From contig CBFHXG010000004.1 in the NCBI GenBank assembly GCA_965659725.1, forward strand, positions 1-64,000: 64,000 nt of DNA, given 5' to 3'. The notes beneath the pieces were generated by a model. That model saw nothing but the letters and a program-made list of their open reading frames with translations, had not been told where the DNA came from and ran no database searches. The stretch is from Phaeocystidibacter sp965659725. Its GTDB lineage: Bacteria > Bacteroidota > Bacteroidia > Flavobacteriales > Schleiferiaceae. Position numbers and translations under genes: made by a program. Below, piece after piece: positions 8,230 through 17,748 of the stretch. The stretch's first letter is position 1, and each line of letters begins with the position of its first letter.

Positions 8230-10633
8230 AACCTCGTGGCGGTTTTTCATTCGAGCGATCCAAAAGCATCGCTCCTACACAGCACTCAATGTACTTGGGT
8301 TAGCTGTTGGATTAGCCGTTACCCTGCTCGTCGTTCTCTACCTGAAATCCGAACTCACCTACGATAGGCACCACCCACACCACGAACGGATCTACCGGCT
8401 CTCAAGCCTGTTCTATTTCGAGAATACCGATAACCATTTCGCGCAATCAAGTATGTCTCTCGCACCTATGCTCCAGCGTGAAACGGATGCCATAGAGAGC
8501 TTTGTGCGAATCGGTAGTGCTGGCGACAACATCCTGCTAAAGACTTCAAAGCAGGCCTATTACGAAGACAAGGTTTTCTATGCCGATACCACGTATTTCG
8601 ACCTCTTTCCTTCGACCTTCATTGCTGGAGATGCTAACGATCCATTCCCAACGTCTACCTCCATCGTCCTCACCAATTCACTCGCTAAACACATATTCGG
8701 AGATGAAGACCCCTTGGGTCAAACCATCCGAACTAACAACAACCGCTTTACCGTATCAGCGGTCATCGAAGACCTCCCGGAGAACAATCACATTCAATTC
8801 AAAGCCCTGTTGCCCGCCTTCACCACTGCAATGGACGAAGAAGAGCTCCAGCGTACGCTTTGGGTAGCGTCAACCTATACCTATATCAAACTTTATCCAA
8901 ATAGGGATATTACCGAGATCACGCGGGCTTTTGATAGAATGCACGATAAGTATATGGTAGAGATATCGCGGGCGATCAATTCAGATTATGATATCAAACC
9001 TGAACAACTGGCCAGCATTCACTACAGTTCACAGGCTCAATTCGACCTGGCCAAGGGCAAAGCAGATTACTTGTTCGTGTTTGCAGGTGTAGGTGTATTG
9101 ATCCTTGCCCTGGCGATGATCAACTACATGAATCTGTCCACCGCTCGCGCATCTCAACGTGCCAAGGAAATAGCCGTTAGAAAGGTGCTAGGTAGTACCC
9201 GCAGGGATCTCGTTTGGCAATTGTTGATCGAGTCTGTTCTCATGACCATGCTCGCCTTACTCGTGTCCGTTGTTCTAGTTGAGATCATCCTTCAATCCAT
9301 TTATTTCCAAGAACTCACACAAAAGAGTTTGAAATTGGACGTGCTCGCAGAGCCGTGGTTGATCTACTTCGGATTGATCTTTACCATAGGTGTTGGTTTA
9401 CTTTCAGGTCTGTATCCCGCACTAGCGCTGAGTAAGATCCCTTCAATAAAGTCGCTCAAAGGGAGTTACAAGGCCGGCAAAAAGGGTTTGAGATTCCGCC
9501 GACTCCTCGTTGGAGTGCAGTTCACCATTAGCATTTCCGTAGTAGTGCTTGCCGTCTTGATGACGCAGCAGATGGATTACCTGAGTGATCGTTATCTAGG
9601 TTTCAATAAAGAGGATATCGTGATCGTGCCTATCCAAGATACAAGTCTGAGAGGTCAAGTCCCCGATCTGATCCGTGCCATGGAGAGTGAAGAGTTCGTC
9701 ATTTCAGCCGCAGCCGCTCATAGCTCGCCAGGTGAAACGGTTGGACGTATGTTGATGGCTACTCGAAACCTCAATGGAGCGCTAAGTAACCGAGATGCCG
9801 TAGACTACATGCGAGTTGGCCCTGGGTATTTCAATACGCTAGAGATCGATTTCGTTGAAGGAGGATCTTTCGATCACAGCCTGAAAACAGATACCTCCGA
9901 ATCCATAGTTGTAAACCAAGCCTTGGTAGATCACTATGGCTGGGAAAACCCAATAGGGAAGATCCTAGAATGGGGGGTCGATGAATCGGGTGTTCCTTCA
10001 CGAACCGCTATCATTTCAGGAGTGGTGCGCGACTTCAATGCGGCGAGTATGCATACCGATATAGAGCCTACCGTAATCTTCTATGATGACCTAATGATGA
10101 ATACCTTGCTCGTGCGCGTCAATTCGCAACAGTTGAAGAAGGCCCTGGCCCAAATGGAGGCTGTATGGGCCAAGACCGACCTAGACCGACCATTTGCGTT
10201 TTCCTTCTTGGATGAAAATCTGGAGAGGTTGTATGCCGATGACAGCAGACAGGCACGATTGATCAGTACACTGACCTGGGTGACCATCCTGATCAGTTCA
10301 TTAGGATTGCTTGGGCTCGCTTCATACACCACGCAACAACGATATAGAGAGATCGGAGTTCGAAAGGTACTAGGAGCTTCCGCAAACCAGATCGTAAACA
10401 CCCTATTTCGAGATATCGCCATCCTCGTGGGCGCCGCTGTTCTATTTTCTATACCATTGAGCTACGCGGTCTTTAAGATCTGGGTTTCCAACTTCTCCTA
10501 TGCAGCTCCAGTTTATTGGTACACCTTTTTCGCGACCGGCGCGGTGGCCATCGCCATTGCTTACGTTATCGTTAGCGTGCACTCATTCCAAGCAGCTCGA
10601 AAGAACCCTGTTCACTCACTTAAATACGAGTAA
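8222..10633 (+). CDS. FtsX/MacB-family ABC transporter permease (1)
   Basis: This is an inner-membrane permease of the double-FtsX type (803 aa). An N-terminal transmembrane segment (about residues 20-43) is followed by a periplasmic MacB-type core domain to about residue 280. A three-helix FtsX block comes next, containing NLSTARASQRAKEIAVRKVL, then a second periplasmic domain and a final FtsX block with the matching coupling segment YREIGVRKVLGAS. The two ARKEIavRKvLG-like segments are the parts that contact the ATPase. It overlaps the ATPase gene and is followed after 2 bases by a paralogous permease, so the complex may be a heterodimer of the two permeases with two ATPase copies. Confidence 0.92.
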   Translation: MFETSWRFFIRAIQKHRSYTALNVLGLAVGLAVTLLVVLYLKSELTYDRHHPHHERIYRLSSLFYFENTDNHFAQSSMSLAPMLQRETDAIESFVRIGSAGDNILLKTSKQAYYEDKVFYADTTYFDLFPSTFIAGDANDPFPTSTSIVLTNSLAKHIFGDEDPLGQTIRTNNNRFTVSAVIEDLPENNHIQFKALLPAFTTAMDEEELQRTLWVASTYTYIKLYPNRDITEITRAFDRMHDKYMVEISRAINSDYDIKPEQLASIHYSSQAQFDLAKGKADYLFVFAGVGVLILALAMINYMNLSTARASQRAKEIAVRKVLGSTRRDLVWQLLIESVLMTMLALLVSVVLVEIILQSIYFQELTQKSLKLDVLAEPWLIYFGLIFTIGVGLLSGLYPALALSKIPSIKSLKGSYKAGKKGLRFRRLLVGVQFTISISVVVLAVLMTQQMDYLSDRYLGFNKEDIVIVPIQDTSLRGQVPDLIRAMESEEFVISAAAAHSSPGETVGRMLMATRNLNGALSNRDAVDYMRVGPGYFNTLEIDFVEGGSFDHSLKTDTSESIVVNQALVDHYGWENPIGKILEWGVDESGVPSRTAIISGVVRDFNAASMHTDIEPTVIFYDDLMMNTLLVRVNSQQLKKALAQMEAVWAKTDLDRPFAFSFLDENLERLYADDSRQARLISTLTWVTILISSLGLLGLASYTTQQRYREIGVRKVLGASANQIVNTLFRDIAILVGAAVLFSIPLSYAVFKIWVSNFSYAAPVYWYTFFATGAVAIAIAYVIVSVHSFQAARKNPVHSLKYE

Positions 10634-10635
10634 GG

Positions 10636-13035
10636 ATGTTTAGGCATTACCTAAAGATGGCATGGAGAAATCTCACTCGAGATCGAGCGTATACAGCGCT
10701 CAATGTATTCGTTTTGGTAATTGGTATGGCCTCATTTCTTTTGATCGGCCTTTACATCAAGGATGAGCTTAGTTTTGATCGCTTCCATGAGAACGGCGAT
10801 CGGGTGTTTAGGGTGTGGACAGAGCTGAGTGCAGACGGTCCGGGCGAAAGGTCTGCCTCCATGAGTTTTCCAGTAGCTAGAGCCCTCAAGGAGCAATACC
10901 CAGAATACGTGGAAGAGTCAGTGCGATTCTTCAACATGCAGGCACCATTCATCACACTTGGAAAAGATAGTCTGAGAAACAACGAGTCGAACGTTTACTT
11001 CACCGATCCTTCTGTTTTCAAGATTTTCACGTTTGAGTTCATCAAAGGAGAAGCAGAAACGGCACTGGCGGATTCAACCTGTATCGTACTGACCCGTGAA
11101 TTGGCGATCAAGTATTTTGGGACCATCGATGTGTTGGGTGAGTCGATGTTCGCGGAAAGCGGAATGCCTTTAACGGTGTCAGCCGTTATCGAGGATGTGC
11201 CCTCATCTACCCATATTCCGATAAACGCATTGATTTCCATGCGGGCCTTGAATCGACTATTCAGTAGTAGTCTTACCGAGTCCAATTGGGTATGGAACCC
11301 ATGTTGGACCTACGTTTTGTTGAAGGATGGAAGTTGTGCGCAAGACCTAGAAGCTGAATTGCCAGTCTTCATCGAACGCAATTACCCAGATCTCATGCGG
11401 AACAGGGTGAAGGCGCATTTGATGCCGTTGCAAGACATTCATCTGAATTCACACCTTCAGTACGAGATCAAGGCAAATAGCTATGTGGAGAATGTGCGAC
11501 TCTTCAGCATAGTTGGCTTCTTTATCCTAGTGGTGGCCTGTATCAACTACACTAACCTAGCTACCTCTAGGGCTACCCGAATGACGAGGGAAGTAGGTGT
11601 GAGCAAGGTCTTGGGAGCAAGTAGGAAGGAGTTGATCCTCCGATTCTTAGGAGAATCTATCATCCTCAGTGTGATCTCCATCTTCGTATCGCTCGTGCTC
11701 GTAGAATTATCGCTGCCATTGTTCAATGAGTTGACGAATAAATCGCTCATCTCGGCCTCCATGTTCGAGCCGATAACCATCTTCATGATCCTTGCGTTGG
11801 CAATAGGAGTTGGTGTGGTGGCAGGAATGTACCCAGCATGGATATTGAGCGCTACATCGCCTACGGTGATTCTCAGGAATTCAAGGAAAGGTTCAGGTGG
11901 AGCTCGCGTCAGAAAAGCCTTGGTCTTCGTTCAATTCTGTGTAGCCCTTGGCTTGATCATGGGTACTACGGTGGTGAATAGACAATTCGATTTCCTTCAG
12001 AATCAAGATATTGGATTCAATGAAGAAGGCTTGCTTATCACTCCTGTGAAATGGGAAGCCGCCAAGTATTATCCAAGTATGCGGGAGAAGATGATGGCCG
12101 ATCCATCTATCCTTGGGATGACGAGAATGAATGAAGTAGTGGGACTTAAGCACAATATGCATGAGTACAATCATTCAAAGTTGGATTCCAATGACTACAC
12201 CTATTTTGCTTCACTGATTGTCGATGAACATTTCGTTTCTACCATAGGACTCGATATAGTGGCAGGTAGAGATCTCACCAAAGAAGACGATCATCTTAAA
12301 GGTGTATTGGTCAACGAGACATTAGTAGAACAAATGAACTGGGGAACGCCGGAGAATGCCTTGGGCAAGCCGTTCAGCACCCCAGAGGGAGAGGAGCGCG
12401 TTGTTGGCGTTATAAAGGACTTCCACTTTGTGTCGCTATCTGAAGAAATTCAACCTTTTGCATTAGACGTTGTGAAGGGACCTGCCGAAGTATTCTTCAC
12501 CCGATATTTCTGTTTTCGCGTGGCAAGAGGACAAGAGGAGCGAGCAGAAGCCTTGATCGCAGCGGCTTGGGAAGAGTATCAGCCGAGAACCCCCCTTGAT
12601 GCATTTTATCTCGAAGACGCCATGGACCAGGCGTATGAATCCCAGAACACGCTGAGGATCTTGATGCTCGTATTCTCTCTCGTTGCGGTGGCCATTGCCT
12701 GTCTGGGATTGTTCGCCTTGAGCGCTTTTACCGCAGAACAGAAAACACGCGAATTGAGCATTCGAAAGATCATTGGTGCCAATGATCGACAGTTATTCAA
12801 AGTGGTAGCTATAGACTTTATTCGCATGGCACTTTGGGGAATTTTGATCACCGCGCCTATAACTTACGCCGTTCTGTACCAATGGCTTAATTCATTCGCC
12901 TATCACGTTGAGCTAAATTGGCTCAACTTCATCACCATTTCCTTGTTTGGAGGGTCATTAGCTCTTTTCGCCGTGGTATTCCAGGCGTGGAAGGCCTCAA
13001 AACTGGATCCTATTGCCGCACTTCGATATGAATGA
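10636..13035 (+). CDS. FtsX/MacB-family ABC transporter permease (2)
   Basis: This is an inner-membrane permease of 799 residues with the same architecture as the preceding gene: an N-terminal helix (about 20-42), a MacB-type periplasmic domain, a first FtsX block with NLATSRATRMTREVGVSKVLG, a second periplasmic domain, and a last FtsX block with TRELSIRKIIGAND. The 2-base gap to permease 1 implies co-translation. The paralogues are clearly diverged, which favours a heteromeric transporter over a recent duplication. A 36-base gap without a terminator separates it from the S9 peptidase gene, so the operon probably continues. Confidence 0.92.
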   Translation: MFRHYLKMAWRNLTRDRAYTALNVFVLVIGMASFLLIGLYIKDELSFDRFHENGDRVFRVWTELSADGPGERSASMSFPVARALKEQYPEYVEESVRFFNMQAPFITLGKDSLRNNESNVYFTDPSVFKIFTFEFIKGEAETALADSTCIVLTRELAIKYFGTIDVLGESMFAESGMPLTVSAVIEDVPSSTHIPINALISMRALNRLFSSSLTESNWVWNPCWTYVLLKDGSCAQDLEAELPVFIERNYPDLMRNRVKAHLMPLQDIHLNSHLQYEIKANSYVENVRLFSIVGFFILVVACINYTNLATSRATRMTREVGVSKVLGASRKELILRFLGESIILSVISIFVSLVLVELSLPLFNELTNKSLISASMFEPITIFMILALAIGVGVVAGMYPAWILSATSPTVILRNSRKGSGGARVRKALVFVQFCVALGLIMGTTVVNRQFDFLQNQDIGFNEEGLLITPVKWEAAKYYPSMREKMMADPSILGMTRMNEVVGLKHNMHEYNHSKLDSNDYTYFASLIVDEHFVSTIGLDIVAGRDLTKEDDHLKGVLVNETLVEQMNWGTPENALGKPFSTPEGEERVVGVIKDFHFVSLSEEIQPFALDVVKGPAEVFFTRYFCFRVARGQEERAEALIAAAWEEYQPRTPLDAFYLEDAMDQAYESQNTLRILMLVFSLVAVAIACLGLFALSAFTAEQKTRELSIRKIIGANDRQLFKVVAIDFIRMALWGILITAPITYAVLYQWLNSFAYHVELNWLNFITISLFGGSLALFAVVFQAWKASKLDPIAALRYE

Positions 13036-13071
13036 CGAAATTAGGGGTCCACAAAGACAAGATATCTGCTT

Positions 13072-15918
13072 ATGAAATTGAAGATCACCCTGCTCGCATG
13101 CATGGTTTCTGTCGCCCTCTTTTCACAGAACAGAGCGCTAACGCATGACGATTACGACAAATGGAATTCAATTCGATCGACCGATGAAACGCATGATGGC
13201 GCTTACATAGCCGTGCAAACAAGCCCCCAAGAAGGTGATAGTCACGTTGAGCTGATCCGCACCCGTAATGGTTCGAATCAAAGATTTGAAAGAGCCTCCA
13301 ACCCAGCCTTTACCTCCGATGGCAAATGGCTTTTCGTTAAAGTTGAAGCTCCGTATGATGAGGTGAGAGCTCTCAAGCTTAAAGACACACCAAAGGACGA
13401 GATGCCAAAGGATAAGCTCGTTCGCATCAACGTACGTTCAGGCGAAATCGATACCATTCATGATGTTGCGCGCTTTCAAGTGAACCAATACTCTGGTTCT
13501 CTGATCGCCATTACACTGGAAGACGAACCGGAAGTAGAGGAAGAGGCGGATTCAACCGAAGCAGAAGAAACAGATTTTTTCTTGGATGGAGACGAGGCAC
13601 ACGGCAAGGGTTATTTCTCAGAGAATGCCAAGCGGTTGGTAATCTGGGATCTCATTCAAGGCTCTAAGGATACCCTCGAGAGAGTTACTCAATTTCAATG
13701 GGCGAGTGAAGGCTTTTTGGGTGCAGGGGTTCGGTCGGCCGGTGATTCAACCCAACCATCCAGCTTCTTCAGTTATGATCCGCGAAAGGCAGAGCCCATG
13801 CAGATCCTGGATACGGCCTTCGAAGATGTTGCTCAATTCGATATCGATATCAGAGGAAGGAATATCGCCTGGTTAAGAACCTTGGATTCTTCTGATGCCG
13901 ATGTACAATTCTACTCACTATTGGCCACCCAAGACGGAGCAGTGGTCGAGGTGGTAGCCAAAGACGATATCCACCTAAAAGATGGCTGGATGCTGTCTCC
14001 CCATAATTCCATCAATTTTACGGATGCCGGCAATTCCGTGTACTTCGGAACAATGCCCATTCCTTTTGTCCCAGAAAAAGACACTACTACTCTAGATGAT
14101 GAAAAAGTAAAGCTCGATATCTGGAGCTGGCACGATGAAGAGATCCAGCCCATGCAGGCTGTGAATGCTTCGAGCGATAAGAAGAAGTCATACGAAGCCG
14201 TGGTCCACGTCACCAATGATGGAACCTACGGACATATGATCCAACTGGAAGACGAAGATCTTGAAAGCATCTCCATCGATCCTGAAACGACTACCAAGTG
14301 GGCCGTTGGATATCAAGTTCCCCATGAAGAGCGCGCATCCCTGAGCTGGAATTATCCAACGAGAAGGGACCTCTACATCGTGGATGTAACTACCGGCAAA
14401 CGCCAAGTGATCGCCAAAGGTGTGCGCTCTTGGCCATCCATTAGTCCGGCTGAGAAATATGCGTACTGGTGGGACGGTGCCTCGAAAGAATGGAAAGGCT
14501 ACGACATTGCGAATGATCAGCCCCTGATCCTAAGTGCCAATATTCCAGTGCCTGTTTACCGAGAGGATCACGACACGCCTAACGAGCCAGGTCCTTATGG
14601 CTTAGGCGGTTGGACAGAAGATGACGCCACTGTTATCATCTACGATCATTTCGATCTTTGGGAGGTGACGCCTGGCGGAAGCGCGAAGAATATCACCAAC
14701 GGAATGGGACGTGAAATGAACGCGGAGCATCGTATCGTTAAGTTGAATGAAGAAGCATACTTGCCGGCCGAAGAGTGGATCCTATATCGACTGGATAGAG
14801 ATGATATGTCTACCGCCTACGTAGAATATGAACGCGAAGATGGTGAGGTGGAATACGAAGTCCTAATCGGAGGTGACTTCAGCCTTAGCCGTTTGAGTAA
14901 AGCGGATTCAGCCGAAGTTTACTTCTTCAGAAAAGAGACGATATCAGAATACCCAGAGATCTTCGCAGTACGCGGTGATGATCTGGCCGATGCAGATAGG
15001 CTGACCAATACTAATCCACAACAGTCTGAATACCGCTGGGGTACATCCGAACTTGTAGAATGGACCACGCCAAAAGGGATAGAGTTGAAGGGGCTGCTTC
15101 TCAAGCCGGATGATTTCGACCCTAATAAGCAGTATCCCGTATTGGTGTACTTCTATGAAACCTATTCAGAACAACTCCATAATTATTGGACCCCAGCTCC
15201 ATCTGCAAGTGTGATCAACTTCCCTTACTATCTCAGTAATGAATATGTGATCTTCATTCCAGATATCGTTTACGAAGAGGGTTATCCAGGAAGAAGCGCC
15301 GAGGAGTGCATCATCAGTGGAGCAAAGATGATCGCTGAGTTTCCTTGGGCAGACGCAAGTAATATGGCCATTCAAGGTCAGAGTTGGGGTGGATATCAAG
15401 TAGCTCACCTCGTAACACGCACGGATATGTTCAAGTGCGCAATGGCAGGTGCGCCGGTATCTAACATGACATCAGCCTACGGTGGCATACGCTGGGGGTC
15501 AGGTATGAGTAGAGAGTTCCAGTATGAAAGAACGCAAAGTAGAATAGGCGGCACCCTGTGGGAACGAACCGATCTCTACATCGAAAACTCTCCCGTTTTC
15601 TATGCGCCACAAGTGAATACACCACTCTTGATGATGCACAACGATGGGGATGGAGCCGTTCCATGGTATCAAGGTATCGAGTACTTTATGGCACTGAGAA
15701 GATTGCAAAAGCCAGTTTGGATGCTCGTTTACAATGGTGAAGAGCACAACTTGATGCAGCGACACAACCGCAAAGACCTAAGCTTGAGGATGAGTCAGTT
15801 TTTCCATCATTATCTAAAAGGTGCACCCGCGCCTGAATGGATGGTTGAAGGCCGATCATACCTCGAGAAAGAATACAATCCAGCAACAGATTTAATCGAC
15901 GAAACACAAGAACAATGA
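13072..15918 (+). CDS. Exported S9-family (prolyl oligopeptidase-like) serine peptidase
   Basis: This is a secreted or periplasmic peptidase of the S9 family (948 aa). The signal peptide is residues 1-18. The large N-terminal region is beta-propeller-like and carries an acidic insertion (about residues 155-185). The alpha/beta-hydrolase domain follows from about residue 690. The catalytic triad can be read: Ser771 in GQSWGGYQ, Asp860 in HNDGDGAVPW and His892 in GEEHNL. Relatives are dipeptidyl peptidases or acylaminoacyl-type peptidases acting on short peptides. The gene overlaps the M61 gene by 4 bases (ATGA), indicating coupled translation. It lies in the same run as the ABC genes, suggesting linked peptide handling. 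Confidence 0.93.
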   Translation: MKLKITLLACMVSVALFSQNRALTHDDYDKWNSIRSTDETHDGAYIAVQTSPQEGDSHVELIRTRNGSNQRFERASNPAFTSDGKWLFVKVEAPYDEVRALKLKDTPKDEMPKDKLVRINVRSGEIDTIHDVARFQVNQYSGSLIAITLEDEPEVEEEADSTEAEETDFFLDGDEAHGKGYFSENAKRLVIWDLIQGSKDTLERVTQFQWASEGFLGAGVRSAGDSTQPSSFFSYDPRKAEPMQILDTAFEDVAQFDIDIRGRNIAWLRTLDSSDADVQFYSLLATQDGAVVEVVAKDDIHLKDGWMLSPHNSINFTDAGNSVYFGTMPIPFVPEKDTTTLDDEKVKLDIWSWHDEEIQPMQAVNASSDKKKSYEAVVHVTNDGTYGHMIQLEDEDLESISIDPETTTKWAVGYQVPHEERASLSWNYPTRRDLYIVDVTTGKRQVIAKGVRSWPSISPAEKYAYWWDGASKEWKGYDIANDQPLILSANIPVPVYREDHDTPNEPGPYGLGGWTEDDATVIIYDHFDLWEVTPGGSAKNITNGMGREMNAEHRIVKLNEEAYLPAEEWILYRLDRDDMSTAYVEYEREDGEVEYEVLIGGDFSLSRLSKADSAEVYFFRKETISEYPEIFAVRGDDLADADRLTNTNPQQSEYRWGTSELVEWTTPKGIELKGLLLKPDDFDPNKQYPVLVYFYETYSEQLHNYWTPAPSASVINFPYYLSNEYVIFIPDIVYEEGYPGRSAEECIISGAKMIAEFPWADASNMAIQGQSWGGYQVAHLVTRTDMFKCAMAGAPVSNMTSAYGGIRWGSGMSREFQYERTQSRIGGTLWERTDLYIENSPVFYAPQVNTPLLMMHNDGDGAVPWYQGIEYFMALRRLQKPVWMLVYNGEEHNLMQRHNRKDLSLRMSQFFHHYLKGAPAPEWMVEGRSYLEKEYNPATDLIDETQEQ

Positions 15919-17747
15919 GAAGAATTTTGATGGCCGCTGCCCTCTTCAGTTCGAGCTTGGCAGTAGCTCAGTACAGTCCGATCCAAAGTTCAACGAAGTA
16001 TATGGTACAGATCGATATGACCGATCTTACCGATGACCAAGTTGATGTGACCGTGGTTCCTCCTATGATGAATGAAGATACCGTGGTGTTTGCCATGCCG
16101 AAGATCATTCCGGGAACCTATGACATCTCCGATTTTGGACGGTTCATCAGTGAGGTGAAGGCATACGACAGTATGGGCAACGAATTGAAAGTAGAAGAGC
16201 TAGATGACAACCGCTGGCAGATCATCAATGGAAAGGCGCTTTATAAAGTGACCTACAAGGCGGATGATACGGAAGACTACAAGGGCTCTGGCATCTTCTT
16301 GCCCGGAGGAACGGTGATCGAAGAGGATGGGGCTTTGCTCAATCTTTTCGGTTTCGTTGGATTCATGGTAGATAATGAATACATGCCTTACGAGCTAGAA
16401 GTGACAAAGTCACAGGCCATCATGCCCACCACTACATTGGATATCCTAGAAACTTCAGAAACCGCTGATAGATTCGGAGCTCAAGATTACTTCCAACTCC
16501 ACGATTGCCCGATCCTTTACTCCGATGTGGAATCCGTTTCCATGATGGTGGCAGGAGCAGAAGTGATCGTAGGGGTCTACTCAAAGGAAGATGTGATCGA
16601 TCCAAAAGAGGTGCTAGATGGTATTGCACCTGTTTTCACCGCAACCGCAGAGTATTTAGGAGGTACACTTCCAACAGATAGGTACGCCGTTCTCTATTGG
16701 GGAAGGACCCGCCAAGAGATCATGTCGGACGGTGCCGCCGGAGCCTTGGAGCACTTCACTTCTACCGTGCTTGTCATGCCCGATTGGTCAGACGTTCAAT
16801 CGCTTCGCCACATCGTAGCACACGAATTCTTCCACATCGTAACTCCACTGAATATCCACAGTGAGCATATTCACAATTACGATTTCATCAATCCACAGAT
16901 GAGTAAGCACCTGTGGTTCTACGAGGGGATCACTGAATACAATAGCTTGATCTCTCAAGTTAGAGGTGGCATCCTCTCTGAAGAAGATTTTATGGATGAA
17001 ATGGTAGGAAAGATGAAGAGTGCCGATGGATTCAACGAGCACATTCCCATGACACTTAGAAGCACCCACGCACTTGGGATCTATGCCGATCAATACCTTG
17101 ATGTCTATCAAAAAGGCGCACTTATCGGTATGGCACTCGACCTTCATATCCGCAAGGCTACGGGAGGCGAGCAAGGTCTACGTGATCTCCTGATCGACCT
17201 TAAGAATACTTACGGACCAGATACTTTTTTTGTAGACAACGATTTCTTTGAGATCATAGATGATTTCACTCCAGAGGGCACACGCCCATTCCTGTACGAC
17301 CATATCGCGGGAACTACTCCGCTTCCTATGGCAGATCTTCTCGGTGCGGTTGGATACGCGTACCGCGAGGAGAAAACCACGTACGAGATAGCAGAGCCAA
17401 AATGGCAAGCCACCTACGTGAAGGCAAGAGGAGATTTTTATACGATCTACGGTGCGGATATGAGCGATGACTTTACCGCTCAGTTCGGGTTCCTCAAAGG
17501 CGACCGTCTCGTTAGCTGGAATGGGGAAGATGTAGATGGAGGCGACCTTCCAAATGTACTCGCCGAGTGGAAAGAAGAAGCAGCACTAGGTGATGAGGTC
17601 GTGGTAGAAGTACTTCGTGATGGAGATGAGATCGAACTCAAAAGCTATGTAACGGTTACAGAGTCTTCTACGCGCCATATCCTAGATAAGAACGAAAACG
17701 CAAGCCCTGAAGAGTTGGCACTCCGCAAGGCTTGGTTGAATCAATAA
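15915..17747 (+). CDS. Exported M61-family metallopeptidase with PDZ domain
   Basis: This is an exported zinc peptidase of the glycyl-aminopeptidase family M61 (610 aa). The signal peptide ends near SLAVAQ (residue 19). The N-terminal beta domain precedes the gluzincin core, whose zinc motif is H303-E-F-F-H307, with the downstream glutamate ligand in WFYEGITEYN. A C-terminal PDZ-like segment (FGFLKGDRLVSWNGEDV, about residue 530 onward) is typical of the family. It overlaps the S9 gene by 4 bases and precedes the M13 gene by 1 base, placing three peptidases of unrelated mechanism in one transcription unit. The specificity is expected to be for N-terminal glycine or alanine, by family knowledge only. 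Confidence 0.93.
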   Translation: MRRILMAAALFSSSLAVAQYSPIQSSTKYMVQIDMTDLTDDQVDVTVVPPMMNEDTVVFAMPKIIPGTYDISDFGRFISEVKAYDSMGNELKVEELDDNRWQIINGKALYKVTYKADDTEDYKGSGIFLPGGTVIEEDGALLNLFGFVGFMVDNEYMPYELEVTKSQAIMPTTTLDILETSETADRFGAQDYFQLHDCPILYSDVESVSMMVAGAEVIVGVYSKEDVIDPKEVLDGIAPVFTATAEYLGGTLPTDRYAVLYWGRTRQEIMSDGAAGALEHFTSTVLVMPDWSDVQSLRHIVAHEFFHIVTPLNIHSEHIHNYDFINPQMSKHLWFYEGITEYNSLISQVRGGILSEEDFMDEMVGKMKSADGFNEHIPMTLRSTHALGIYADQYLDVYQKGALIGMALDLHIRKATGGEQGLRDLLIDLKNTYGPDTFFVDNDFFEIIDDFTPEGTRPFLYDHIAGTTPLPMADLLGAVGYAYREEKTTYEIAEPKWQATYVKARGDFYTIYGADMSDDFTAQFGFLKGDRLVSWNGEDVDGGDLPNVLAEWKEEAALGDEVVVEVLRDGDEIELKSYVTVTESSTRHILDKNENASPEELALRKAWLNQ

Positions 17748-17748
17748 A